From: Flavipsychrobacter stenotrophus
GTDB lineage: Bacteria; Bacteroidota; Bacteroidia; Chitinophagales; Chitinophagaceae
Direction of reading: 5' to 3'
DNA: 64,000 nucleotides
NCBI RefSeq assembly: GCF_002954265.1
Contig: NZ_PPSL01000011.1
Span: 1 to 64,000 of the forward strand
Under the pieces are notes generated by a model. That model was not told the origin of the DNA, searched no databases, and saw only the letters and a program-made list of their open reading frames with translations. Position numbers and translations under genes: made by a program. Shown piece by piece: positions 27,587 through 37,510 of the stretch (its first letter is position 1; every line of letters begins with the position of its first letter).

Positions 27587-28363
27587 TTATGCCTTTGCGG
27601 GCTTTGCTTTAAATGCATTGATAGCATTGCGGGTGAAATCACTCAACACCAGGCGGCCACTGATAGCGGCACGTTCAGACAGCAATGAGTCCCAATGATC
27701 TGTACCTTGCCAAAATACTTTTTTCAACTGCACCATAGCGTCGGGGCTGGAATGTGCCAACCTGTCTGCAAGACTATTTACAGAATCATCTACATCAGAT
27801 ATAGACTTATGGATCTCAGAGTATAAACCATGCCTTTTAGCCCATTCTGCAGAGCGCCATTCCGTGGCATCAATAGCCAGTTGAGAAAAACCTGACACAC
27901 CAATTTTACGCTCCACTGCAGGGCCTACAACAAAGGGGCCTATACCTACTGCCAGCTCACTAAGCTTAACAGAAGATTCTTCGGTAGCAATAGCATAATC
28001 GGTAGCCGCTATAATACCAACTCCGCCACCAACAGCTTTGCCCTGAACCCTGCCTATGATAAGCTTATGGCATTTGCGCATAGCATTGATAACATGAGCA
28101 AATCCGCTAAAAAATTTAGTGCCCTCAGCTACATCATTTATAGCCATTAACTCTTCAAAAGATGCTCCTGCGCAAAAAGCTCTGTCGCCAGCGCTGCGCA
28201 AAACAATAACCTTCACTCTGTTGTCAATTCCTATATCATTAATAGTTTTTGCAAGGTCTGTGAGTATGGCCGCAGGTAATGAATTACTTGCGGGGTGGAA
28301 AAATTCGATAGTTGCAATTCCATGTTCGATCTCATGGCTTACATAGCCCTCTTTATGCTGCAT
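27587..28363 (-). CDS. Enoyl-CoA hydratase/isomerase family protein
   Basis: A 258-residue crotonase-fold protein. It has the oxyanion-hole motif near residue 65 (DRAFCAGASFEEL) and GRVQGKAVGGGVGIIAATDYAIAT near residue 105-130, followed by LSELAVGIGPFVVGPAVERKIG. It probably hydrates or isomerises an enoyl-CoA in beta-oxidation or an amino-acid pathway. It stands alone, with its own terminator. The catalytic Glu of classical hydratases is not clearly placed, so the exact reaction is open. Confidence 0.85.
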   Translation of the reverse strand: MQHKEGYVSHEIEHGIATIEFFHPASNSLPAAILTDLAKTINDIGIDNRVKVIVLRSAGDRAFCAGASFEELMAINDVAEGTKFFSGFAHVINAMRKCHKLIIGRVQGKAVGGGVGIIAATDYAIATEESSVKLSELAVGIGPFVVGPAVERKIGVSGFSQLAIDATEWRSAEWAKRHGLYSEIHKSISDVDDSVNSLADRLAHSSPDAMVQLKKVFWQGTDHWDSLLSERAAISGRLVLSDFTRNAINAFKAKPAKA

Positions 28364-28665
28364 ATGTGTAGTTTATTAGAAGTTTAGATTTTAGCGTTGT
28401 GGGAATTATTTTTCAAGAGATGAGGGAATGTAAAAATATGGATGAATTAAATAACAAGTATATTTTTTTCGACAATTTTCAAAAAATAAATTAAATATAA
28501 AAATATAAACCATTCAACTAACAGCCCAAATAGATAAACTTGAAAGTTGGCAGCAATAGTTTAGGCAAATATAAAGCAACGTTTTGACTGTTGAAGAGAG
28601 ATAATAGTTTAAATAGTGCCAGAAAATCAGTGAATTCACCATCAATGATATGCTGTTGCTAAACA
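28364..28665. other. AT-rich intergenic region, no gene
   Basis: The 300 or so bases between the enoyl-CoA hydratase start and the terminator of the giant repeat gene are AT-rich and hold no convincing coding region. The hydratase promoter must lie here, but no exact -7 box stands out. Confidence 0.5.
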
Positions 28666-28700
28666 AAAAGAGAGCACCTCATATACTGAGATGCTCTCTT
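28666..28700 (-). terminator. Terminator of the giant repeat protein gene
   Basis: AAGAGAGCAcCTCA (28668-28681) pairs with TGAGaTGCTCTCTT (28687-28700), with one mismatch inside the stem. On the minus strand the stem runs into TTTTTGTTT. It lies 22 bases after the stop codon. Confidence 0.9.
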
Positions 28701-28721
28701 CAATTGACTATTTTTTTTCAA

Positions 28722-31700
28722 TTATTCTTTAACCAGACGGTGTACTGATTTATTCGTGCCCGAAGTTATTTCTACCATGTAAATTCCTGAAGCAAGATCC
28801 TTCAATGAAATGCTGATATTACCAGACTGCATTACACCGTAGTTGCTGTTATAAACACTTACACCAGTTACATCCAATACCCTGATAGATACGTTTTCAG
28901 CACTTGCACCCGAATAGACAATAGTAACAGCATCGGTTGCCGGATTAGGAGACAAAGTGATCTTTGTAGCAGCTGCTTTTGACGAGCCTGGTTTCATTGA
29001 CAATTCAAACCTTTGCTCACCTTGTGTTCCAGTATTGTTATCTACATTAAATCTGTACTCAGTTCCCTGCTCAAGCTGAACATATTTGTTCATCAACTTA
29101 TCATGAAGATATAAAGGGCTATTACCCGGTGTAACTACTGACTCTGACTTAATGATGTATTCCTTATTGAACTTAGTATTGATACCCAGTGCAACCACGC
29201 CGTCTTCAGAGAACGGTCGTGCATCTATCGCCAGTTTCTTACCATCGGCTGATAATGAGTAGAAATTCAAATCACCACCCTGCAGCTTCGCAGCATCGAA
29301 ATCGTTGTCTTCATTTACAGTAGCAGTTTCACTGAATTTAACTGATAGCATGTCCCAAGGACTGTGATCCGCATCATAAATAACCAATGACACATCGTTG
29401 GGGCTTGTCTTCAATAAGTTGTGTGTAGAAGTTACACCCTTATTGCTTTCACTAAATGTAAGCGCATCTCCATTGTTGGCAGCACGTATCTGGAAACAAG
29501 AGTTACCTTGCAAATAATAAGGACTAGCCGCACCAACACCAATGGTAATTGTACGGAACTGTCCACCTGCACCCAGGAACGGATCCCAAACATAGAATGC
29601 AGGACCAACCACTTTGCCATCTGTTTTAGCATTGTAGCAAACCGTACCAATATCTACAGGAGAAGCGTATGGATTACCTACCATGTTATAGTCTTGATTT
29701 GCTCCGCCACCCTTTACGAGAGCTACCGTCTGATCACCCTGGTTAAGAGCCCCAACCATACCAATAGTATTCGGATCAATGACATCAGTTATATAACCAA
29801 GTCCTTGTCCCTTTACACCACGGAAGAACAAACGGATGCCCTGATAACGATGGAAAGTATTCGTATCTGCAGCCAACGCATTGATCTTAGTAAATGGTCT
29901 CCAACCCGGATCGGAAGATAAAGATGAATTACCCATAGCAGGATTGTATCTGTAAGAAGACGGGTTATTAGTAGAGGTAGTTGTAAAGCCATTGGCTGAA
30001 CCACCTTGTCCAGTAATATCAAGATATTGCTGCACCTGACTCAACGATATAGTTGAGCTGAATGGATGACTCCAGAAACGGTAACGGCGATAGCCTCCCG
30101 GTATGTATTGCATCACCTTTACATTACCTGCAATAGATGAACCGAATGTAATTGGTGCAACTCTTGCAGTACCGCTTGCATCGGATGCGAGTGTAAGGCT
30201 ATCGTGTGTAGTTAATGTACCTGAGGTCATAGTAATTGACTTAACTATAGTCATTCTTGCACCAGTATTTATGGCAGCACCAGCACTATTATTGAGTTCA
30301 AAATTACTTACCTTACCAATACCAGTAATAGCCTGCGCCGACGTACCATTTAAGCTTAAATTACCATCTCCGCTAAGCGTACCGCCATTGCTAAGCGCAC
30401 CCTTTACGTATAAAAACGCGTCAACATCTGCATTGATAACAGCACCCGATGCAACCGTAAGATTTCTAGTATAAACAATTCTCGTTGTTGATATCAGCGG
30501 GCTGTAAGTAGTTCCCGAAGGTATAGTAACGTCGGTAGTATCACCTGGTACAAAACCACATGACCAGTTAGAAGCTCTTTCCCACTCTGTTTCGTGCGCA
30601 AAGGTACCACCTACCCACTGCATAGGCACAGGAATAAGCGTTGCGAACGTGTCATAAGTTGTTGTGCAGGTAGCATTATGCACCTCCACTAATTCATATA
30701 CATGTGTTGCAGAAAGATTGCCGGTTGCCAAATTAAATGTACCACCGGTTAATGTTTCAGTTACATTAGCGGCTCCATCAATGTTATAAACGACTGATGC
30801 GCCTGAAGTACCAGTAAATACAATAGCAGATGCGTAATTCATACAAGGATTTTCTGCAGACGTAATTGCTGCTGTAGGATAATCAACAACAGTTACGCTC
30901 TGAGTAGCGGCACTTGTACCACATTCGTTAGTAAAGCTATAAGAGATCGTTGAGGTACCGGCAGAGACACCTGTAACCACACCACCGGCAGTTATTGTGG
31001 CCACTCCCGTAGTTACACTACTCCATGTACCCAACGCTGTAACATCGGCTAGTGTAGATACTGTACCAGTACAAAAACTAAATGTACCTGTGATAGCAGC
31101 TGGCATGTCTGGCACTGTATGAATATCGATCGATTTTACTGCTGGTGTACCGCAACCATTAGAATATGTGATAGTTGTTGTACCAGCTAATACACCTGTA
31201 ACTACGCCAGTACTTGCATCTACACTTGCTATTGTCGGATCATTGGAACTCCAGCTACCCATAAGAGCGGAATTGGTAAAGGTAGTTGTAGCCCCTACGC
31301 AAATGGAATTAACACCACTAATTGCATCCGGCGTACCCAAAGTAGTAAAACCGGTTGTTGTATAACACGTTCCAAGTGTATAACTTATGTTGGCTGTACC
31401 AGCGAGAACACCAGTAACGGCACCACTAGAAGCGTTGACAGTAGCTATCGTTGATGCCGAACTTGACCAAACTCCGCTACCTGTAAGGTTGCTAAGTGTT
31501 GTGGTCGAACCTTCACAAGCATACATAGTGCCGGTAATTGCAACAGGGGTCGGGTTTACAGTTAGTGTACGAGTTGAGTAGCACGATGTTGGCAATGTAT
31601 AAGATATCGTAGTTGTTCCGGCAAGAATACCTGAAACACCAACAGGATCACTGGCATCGACTGTTGCTATAGACGGGCTATTTGAACTCCACGATCCTCC

Positions 31701-34700
31701 GCCTGTAGCATTACTTAATGTTGTAACAGATCCTTCGCACACACTGGCAGTACCAGTTATTGCAGCAGGATTTGGATTAACAGTGAACGGCAATGTAATA
31801 TTACATGAACCAACTGTATAAGTTATAGTTGCCGTATTGGCTATCAACCCAGTAACAACCCCACCCGAAGTGATAGTGGCTACGGTTGGCGCTGAAGTTG
31901 TCCATGTACCACCACCCACAACATCAGACAGAGTAGTCTGGAAACCAAGGCAAACACTTGATGACCCAGATATAGGGTCTGGTGTATTATTAACGGTTAC
32001 TCCCCGTGTGGCATAGCAACTGGTAGGTAGCGTATAAGTGATTATAGTAGAACCAGCATTGACACCAGTAATACCAACAGGGTTGCTCGCATCAACAGTT
32101 GCTATCGATACATTGTCTGAGCTCCATGTGCCACCGGCTGTAGCGTCGGTGAACGTAGTAACTGAACCTTCACAAACTGTATTTGTTCCAGTAATTGCTG
32201 AGGGATTGGCATTAACTGTAAACAATACGGTCGAACGACAGGTACCTATAGAGTAACTAATAAGCGAAGTGCCAGCGCTTACAGCACTGACCACGCCTCC
32301 GGCTGTAATAGTTGCTCTTGCTGGTGTTGCACTTGTCCAGGTACCGCCAGCAACAGCATTTGAAAGGGTTGTCAAAGTTCCTGCACACGCAGAAGTTGTA
32401 CCGGTTATTGCCGCAGGCCCCTCATTAATAGTAATACTTCGCCCAACTGCGCATGTACCTATGGTATACGATATTATTGTTGTACCCGCTGTTACACCAG
32501 TTATTGTAACAGGAGAGCTGGCATTAATAGTAGCAATTCCCGCATCATTCGTTGACCAAGTTCCTCCGGCTACACTGTTTGAAAAATTAGTTGTAGCAAA
32601 CCGGCATATAGTATTAGTCCCTGTAGTGGCCGCAGGAGTAGTATTAACAGTAAATGTTGCAGTGGAACGACAGCTACCAATAGTGTAACTGATCAAAGAA
32701 GTACCGGCAGAAACCGGAGTAACAACGCCACCTGAACTTATGGTTGCTCTAGCAGCTGTTGCACTTGTCCATGTACCACCACCAGGTGTACTTGAAAGTG
32801 TAGTTAATACACCCACACATGCGTTGGTTGTTCCAGTGATGGCAGTTGGAGTGGTATTAACTGTAATACTACGACCAACCGCGCAGGTGCCAATAGTATA
32901 AGACACAGTTGATGTGCCTGCAAGCAAACCGGTAATTGTAACAGGTGAACTAGCATTAATGCTTGCCACCGTTGGGTCAACGATTGACCAAGTACCACCG
33001 GCTACTGTATTGGCAAATGTTGTTGTAGCATTCTCACAGATAGTATTAGTACCTGTAATTGCAGCAGGTGTAGTATTGATCGTAAAAGTTGCTGTAGATC
33101 GGCATGAACCTATAGTGTAGCTGATCAATGACGTTCCTGCTGAAACCGGAGTTACAACACCACCTGCTGTAATCGTAGCCTTAGCTACAGTAGCACTTGT
33201 CCATGTGCCACCTCCAGGAGTACTGGAAAGAGTTGTTAATACTCCCACACATGCATTTGTTGTTCCGGTAATGGCTGTTGGAGCCGTATTTACAGTTACA
33301 GCCCGTATGGCATAACAGCCAGTTCCTAATGTATAAGAAATGGTAGCAGTACCTGCTAGAACACCTGTAATACCTACAGGACTACTTGCATTTATAGAAG
33401 CAGTAGATGGGTCACTTGTACTCCATGAACCACCCGCGGTAGCGTCAGTAAATGTAGTGATCGCACCTTCACAAATCGTATTTGTTCCGGTAATAGCCAC
33501 CGGATTGGCATTAACAGTAAATGTTGTTGTGGAACGGCACGAACCGATTGTATAACTAATAACAGATGTACCGGCGGCAACAGCAGATACAGCACCTGTA
33601 CTTGAATTTATTGTAGCTTTTGCTACAGTAGCACTCGTCCATGTTCCTCCGCCTACTGCATTCGTAAGTGTTGTTACCGTTCCTACGCAAGCACTTAATG
33701 TACCTGCAATGGCGGCAGGTGCTGTATTAACAGTAATAGTACGACCAACAGCACAGCTACCAATGGTGTAAGAGACAGTTGACGTGCCAGCAAGCAAGCC
33801 TGTTATTGTTACTGGAGAACTAGCGTTAAGGCTGGCTATGGAAGGATCTACTATAGACCAGGTACCACCGGCTACTGTATTTGCAAACGTTGTTGTAGCA
33901 TTTTCGCAAATCGTATTAGTACCAGTAATTGCAACTGGTGTAGTATTAACTGTAAAAGTTGCCGTAGAGCGGCATGATCCTATTGTATAACTAATTAAAG
34001 ATGTACCGGCAGAAACCGCAGAAACTGCACCCGTACTTGAATTTATTGTAGCTTTTGCTACAGTGGCACTCGTCCATGTTCCACCAACTACTGCATTCGT
34101 AAGTGTTGTTACCGTTCCTACGCAACCACTTAAAGTACCAGAAATGGCAGCGGGAGCTGTATTAACTGTAACACCGCGAACAGCATAACATCCGGTACCT
34201 AATGTATAAGATATAGTAGCCGTACCCGCCAACACACCCGTAATACCTACAGGATTACTTGCATTAACTGATGCCGTTGACGGATCACTTGTACTCCATG
34301 TGCCACCCGCTGTAGCGTCGGTGAATGTTGTAATTGCACCCTCGCAAACTGTATTTGTACCGGTTATCGCTGCAGGATTAGCATTAACGGTAAATGTTGC
34401 CGTAGAGCGGCAAGTACCAATTGTATAACTAATAACAGATGTACCGGCAGCAACCGCAGAAACGGCACCCGTACTTGAGCTTATTGTAGCTTTTGCCACT
34501 GTAGCACTGGTCCATGTTCCTCCGCCTACTGTATTAGTAAGCGTTGTAATTGTACCTGCGCAACCGCTTAATGTACCCGCAATGGCAGCAGGTGCTGTAT
34601 TAACAGTAACACCACGAACCGCATAACAGCCCGTTCCCAAAGTATAAGATATAGTAGCTGTACCTGCAAGTACTCCCGTAATGCCTACAGGGCTGCTGGC

Positions 34701-35456
34701 ATTAACTGACGCTGTTAAAGGGTCACTTGAACTCCACGTTCCACCAGCAGTTGCATCAGTAAATGTTGTTACAGCACCCTCACAAACAGTATTTGTTCCT
34801 GTTATAGCCGCTGGGTTGGCATTAACTGTAAATGTTGCCGTAGAGCGACATGTACCGATAGTATAACTAATAACAGATGTACCGGCAGCAACCGCAGAAA
34901 CGGCACCTGTACTTGAATTGATCGTTGCTTTTGCCACAGTAGCACTGGTCCATGTGCCGCCACCAACTGTATTAGTAAGCGTTGTAACCGTACCAACACA
35001 TCCGTTCAGCGTACCCGCAATTGCATCGGGGGCTGTATTAACAATAACCGAAGTAACAGCACTGGTTAAGCTGCCTAACGTGTTACAAGCTCCGGTACCG
35101 TTCCAGGTGATCACACAATAATAATATGTGGTGCCCGTGGTAATTGTAGATGGAAGAAATGTGGTAGACCCCGTTGCCGTTAGCGAACTTGGTACAAACG
35201 TCACGCTCTCCATAGAGCCTCCTACTGTAGAGTTGATCGTATTGGAATACCAGGTAATTGTCAGGTCTGTTCCCACATTGGTACCCGAACCGGTATTACA
35301 AGTATTATACGTGTACGTTAGCACGCTTGCCGTAGCATTCTGGCAATAGGTTGCTGTTCCCGAAATTGACGCATTTGTATTGGGAGTAAATACTTTATCC
35401 GCAAAACACGATAAACTGACCACCAAACACAAAACGGAAAGTAAAAAAGACTTCAT
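28722..35456 (-). CDS. Giant adhesin-like protein with 19 Ig-like repeats and T9SS domain
   Basis: A 2244-residue secreted protein. The ATG at 35456 (MKSFLLSVLCLVVSLSCFA) gives a clean signal peptide; 21 extra codons upstream are not expected. Residues about 140-1520 consist of 19 units of 72-74 residues. Odd units have the pattern AIAGTL..C.GTVTTLTN.VGGGTWTS, even units AITGTNT.CEGA.TTFTDATAGGTWS, so the basic repeat is a pair. Each unit ends in SAGTS.ISYT.G.C, like bacterial Ig-like (Big_2) domains. A sugar-binding-like region with a WVGGTF...NWSCGFVPG segment follows, then a T9SS type A sorting domain (LSPNPATDAVTIVYSG to HRLVKE). It is likely a surface stalk or adhesin; the target is unknown. 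Confidence 0.9.
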   Translation of the reverse strand: MKSFLLSVLCLVVSLSCFADKVFTPNTNASISGTATYCQNATASVLTYTYNTCNTGSGTNVGTDLTITWYSNTINSTVGGSMESVTFVPSSLTATGSTTFLPSTITTGTTYYYCVITWNGTGACNTLGSLTSAVTSVIVNTAPDAIAGTLNGCVGTVTTLTNTVGGGTWTSATVAKATINSSTGAVSAVAAGTSVISYTIGTCRSTATFTVNANPAAITGTNTVCEGAVTTFTDATAGGTWSSSDPLTASVNASSPVGITGVLAGTATISYTLGTGCYAVRGVTVNTAPAAIAGTLSGCAGTITTLTNTVGGGTWTSATVAKATISSSTGAVSAVAAGTSVISYTIGTCRSTATFTVNANPAAITGTNTVCEGAITTFTDATAGGTWSTSDPSTASVNASNPVGITGVLAGTATISYTLGTGCYAVRGVTVNTAPAAISGTLSGCVGTVTTLTNAVVGGTWTSATVAKATINSSTGAVSAVSAGTSLISYTIGSCRSTATFTVNTTPVAITGTNTICENATTTFANTVAGGTWSIVDPSIASLNASSPVTITGLLAGTSTVSYTIGSCAVGRTITVNTAPAAIAGTLSACVGTVTTLTNAVGGGTWTSATVAKATINSSTGAVSAVAAGTSVISYTIGSCRSTTTFTVNANPVAITGTNTICEGAITTFTDATAGGSWSTSDPSTASINASSPVGITGVLAGTATISYTLGTGCYAIRAVTVNTAPTAITGTTNACVGVLTTLSSTPGGGTWTSATVAKATITAGGVVTPVSAGTSLISYTIGSCRSTATFTINTTPAAITGTNTICENATTTFANTVAGGTWSIVDPTVASINASSPVTITGLLAGTSTVSYTIGTCAVGRSITVNTTPTAITGTTNACVGVLTTLSSTPGGGTWTSATAARATISSGGVVTPVSAGTSLISYTIGSCRSTATFTVNTTPAATTGTNTICRFATTNFSNSVAGGTWSTNDAGIATINASSPVTITGVTAGTTIISYTIGTCAVGRSITINEGPAAITGTTSACAGTLTTLSNAVAGGTWTSATPARATITAGGVVSAVSAGTSLISYSIGTCRSTVLFTVNANPSAITGTNTVCEGSVTTFTDATAGGTWSSDNVSIATVDASNPVGITGVNAGSTIITYTLPTSCYATRGVTVNNTPDPISGSSSVCLGFQTTLSDVVGGGTWTTSAPTVATITSGGVVTGLIANTATITYTVGSCNITLPFTVNPNPAAITGTASVCEGSVTTLSNATGGGSWSSNSPSIATVDASDPVGVSGILAGTTTISYTLPTSCYSTRTLTVNPTPVAITGTMYACEGSTTTLSNLTGSGVWSSSASTIATVNASSGAVTGVLAGTANISYTLGTCYTTTGFTTLGTPDAISGVNSICVGATTTFTNSALMGSWSSNDPTIASVDASTGVVTGVLAGTTTITYSNGCGTPAVKSIDIHTVPDMPAAITGTFSFCTGTVSTLADVTALGTWSSVTTGVATITAGGVVTGVSAGTSTISYSFTNECGTSAATQSVTVVDYPTAAITSAENPCMNYASAIVFTGTSGASVVYNIDGAANVTETLTGGTFNLATGNLSATHVYELVEVHNATCTTTYDTFATLIPVPMQWVGGTFAHETEWERASNWSCGFVPGDTTDVTIPSGTTYSPLISTTRIVYTRNLTVASGAVINADVDAFLYVKGALSNGGTLSGDGNLSLNGTSAQAITGIGKVSNFELNNSAGAAINTGARMTIVKSITMTSGTLTTHDSLTLASDASGTARVAPITFGSSIAGNVKVMQYIPGGYRRYRFWSHPFSSTISLSQVQQYLDITGQGGSANGFTTTSTNNPSSYRYNPAMGNSSLSSDPGWRPFTKINALAADTNTFHRYQGIRLFFRGVKGQGLGYITDVIDPNTIGMVGALNQGDQTVALVKGGGANQDYNMVGNPYASPVDIGTVCYNAKTDGKVVGPAFYVWDPFLGAGGQFRTITIGVGAASPYYLQGNSCFQIRAANNGDALTFSESNKGVTSTHNLLKTSPNDVSLVIYDADHSPWDMLSVKFSETATVNEDNDFDAAKLQGGDLNFYSLSADGKKLAIDARPFSEDGVVALGINTKFNKEYIIKSESVVTPGNSPLYLHDKLMNKYVQLEQGTEYRFNVDNNTGTQGEQRFELSMKPGSSKAAATKITLSPNPATDAVTIVYSGASAENVSIRVLDVTGVSVYNSNYGVMQSGNISISLKDLASGIYMVEITSGTNKSVHRLVKE
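30890..35040 (-). repeat. 19 coding tandem repeats of about 220 bp
   Basis: Within the giant gene, units of 216-222 bp are repeated in alternating A and B types, so a 440-bp pair is the higher-order unit. Nearby copies are strikingly similar at the DNA level, for example around 33780-34020 and 32880-33120. The most diverged units are at the C-terminal side (30890-32000). High similarity makes expansion, contraction and assembly collapse likely. Confidence 0.9.
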
Positions 35457-36028
35457 ACAACGACATTTAAATTTAAAAAGGTATAATTTTTCAATAGTAA
35501 CGACCACAAAAGCAAACAATAGTAGAAAATAATTGATTTATAAAAAATAATATAACTGCAAATACATTTTAATTAAAAACTAATAAATGTTATAAAAAAC
35601 GCTTACAATATTTATCTCAGAAATATTTTTTAATAAGATAAATTCAAATAGTAAAATCTAACTAACTTATTCTTTATTAATGCGAAGAACACTGAAAATC
35701 AGGCTACAAGCAAGTGTTTGAAGCAAATTATAATTTCCTATGTACTTAATTTTTATTAATAAAAGAGCATTTTAAACTTATACTAATAGCGAAAATACGA
35801 TGTTTTTACCTTTTCGTTTTCAAAAATTATTCGTTAACATTTATTTAACACACATTTTGCTAATTAGTCATTAAAATTCATTTATTTATTATTCGTATTA
35901 ATTCTTAACTTGTATAATGCTCATAGAGTTAACCGCACATACAATATAAATACCAATTATACCCTAAACGTAAAAGGGGCGACCCCATGAAGTTCGCCCC
36001 CTTGACTATCTGCGATAGAAAGTATTAG
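35457..36028. other. AT-rich intergenic region before the giant repeat gene
   Basis: These 572 bases hold no gene. They are extremely AT-rich except for the fabF terminator at 35972-36001. The promoter of the giant repeat gene should lie here, but no exact TAnnTTTG box could be singled out. Confidence 0.55.
35972..36001 (-). terminator. Terminator of the fabF operon
   Basis: GGGGCGA (35976-35982) pairs with TCGCCCC (35994-36000), with an 11-base loop. On the minus strand the stem is followed by TTTTAC. It lies 28 bases downstream of the fabF stop. Confidence 0.85.
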
Positions 36029-37273
36029 TTAGTACTTTTTGAAAATAGAACTGGCCACATGCCCACCAAATCCGAATGTATTATTTAATACATATTGGAG
36101 ATCTCTGGCAACAGCGTTATTTATAACTACATTCAATCCCTCAGGCAACTCCGGGTCCAATTCTTCTATATTAATAGTAGCGGGCACAATTCCATTTTTG
36201 AGGGCCAGAATACAAATAAGACTTTCAATAGCACCGGCTGCACCCAACAGGTGCCCGGTCATAGATTTGGTAGCACTGATAAGTACACCAGAATCACCAA
36301 AAACTCTTTTTATGCCAATTAATTCACTTATATCGCCTATGTGTGTAGAAGTGGCATGGGCATTAATATAATCAACATCTTTGGCACTAATCCCTGCGTC
36401 CGACAAAGCCTTGGTCATACCAAGTGCTGCACCCAACCCTTCTGGGTGAGTGCCGGTAAGATGATAAGCATCTGCGGCCATACCACCACCTACCATTTCC
36501 GCGTATATATTTGCACCACGGGCTATAGCATGATCCCATTCTTCCAGTATCAATGCACCTGCACCCTCTCCTACCACAAAACCATCGCGCAACTTATCAA
36601 ATGGCCTTGATGCATGCAATGCGTTCTCATTATTTTTTGATAACGCCTGTGATGCACCAAAACCACCAACCGAACCCGGGGTAATGGCGGCTTCTGAGCC
36701 TCCTGCTACCATAATTGTAGCTTTGCCCAATCTTATAGTATCAAAAGCACTTATGATTGCAGTATTAGACGAAGCACATGCCGAAACAGTACAATAATTA
36801 GGACCGTGCAACTTATGCCGTATAGATATGGCACCTGCCGCTATGTCAACAATCATTTTGGGAATGAAGTAGGGATTGAATCTTGGGGTGCCGTCGCCCG
36901 CATAAAATTCCTTCAGCTGTTCTTCAAATGTGCCTATACCGCCGTTGCCTGATGCCCAAATGACACCAACATCATATCGTTGCTCTTCAGGCATTGCTGT
37001 AAAGTCAAGCCCTGCGTCTTTAATTGCCTGGTCACTCGCCGCTATGGCATACTGGCTGAACAGGTCATATTTCTTCACCTCTTTTTTGTCAATATACTCA
37101 GTAGGATCAAAGTTTTTAACCTCGCAGCCAAATCTTGTCTTGAATTTAGATGCATCAAATTTAGTAAGTGGCCCGGCACCGCTTTTGCCCGCAACAATGT
37201 TTTCCCAAAACTCTTGTACCGAATTACCTAATGGTGTTATTGCACCAAGTCCGGTTATTGCAACTCTCTTCAT
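36029..37273 (-). CDS. fabF: 3-oxoacyl-ACP synthase II
   Basis: A 414-residue condensing enzyme that elongates acyl-ACP with malonyl-ACP. Catalytic Cys166 (TVSACASSN), His306 (NAHATSTHIGD) and His341 (KSMTGHLLGAAG) are all present, as in FabF. It starts MKRVAITGLGAITPLGNSVQEFW. The length is normal. It is the last gene of a tight three-gene run with thiolase and DUF2798, so this copy may serve a specialised lipid path rather than be the housekeeping FabF; the housekeeping copy usually sits beside acpP, which is absent here. Confidence 0.95.
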   Translation of the reverse strand: MKRVAITGLGAITPLGNSVQEFWENIVAGKSGAGPLTKFDASKFKTRFGCEVKNFDPTEYIDKKEVKKYDLFSQYAIAASDQAIKDAGLDFTAMPEEQRYDVGVIWASGNGGIGTFEEQLKEFYAGDGTPRFNPYFIPKMIVDIAAGAISIRHKLHGPNYCTVSACASSNTAIISAFDTIRLGKATIMVAGGSEAAITPGSVGGFGASQALSKNNENALHASRPFDKLRDGFVVGEGAGALILEEWDHAIARGANIYAEMVGGGMAADAYHLTGTHPEGLGAALGMTKALSDAGISAKDVDYINAHATSTHIGDISELIGIKRVFGDSGVLISATKSMTGHLLGAAGAIESLICILALKNGIVPATINIEELDPELPEGLNVVINNAVARDLQYVLNNTFGFGGHVASSIFKKY

Positions 37274-37292
37274 ATATATATTCAGTTTGTCT

Positions 37293-37505
37293 TTATTCGC
37301 AAAATAGTTTGTCTGTCAGTTTTTGAATACGGGGTGCAATAAACAATATTATAGGCACAACAACAAGATATCCTACAAACCATGACCGAAACCAGACGGT
37401 CACAAAATTTGCAACAAAACCAACATTAACCGAAATTACAGCAAACGAGATAGTACCCGTTGTAATAACCCCCATTATAAGTGCAAAAGCTATTTTCTTT
37501 TTCAT
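37293..37505 (-). CDS. DUF2798 small membrane protein
   Basis: A 70-residue protein with two transmembrane segments, about residues 5-33 (KIAFALIMGVITTGTISFAV) and 41-58 (SWFVGYLVVVPIILFIAP), a layout typical of DUF2798. The function of the family is unknown. It sits 5 bases after thiolase and 19 before fabF, so it is co-transcribed with lipid genes. Confidence 0.85.
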   Translation of the reverse strand: MKKKIAFALIMGVITTGTISFAVISVNVGFVANFVTVWFRSWFVGYLVVVPIILFIAPRIQKLTDKLFCE

Positions 37506-37510
37506 TTCTC

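Noticed and set aside
28722-35519. Many plus-strand frames inside the giant repeat gene
   Set aside because: They arise from the repeated Thr/Ser/Gly-rich coding sequence read in antisense.
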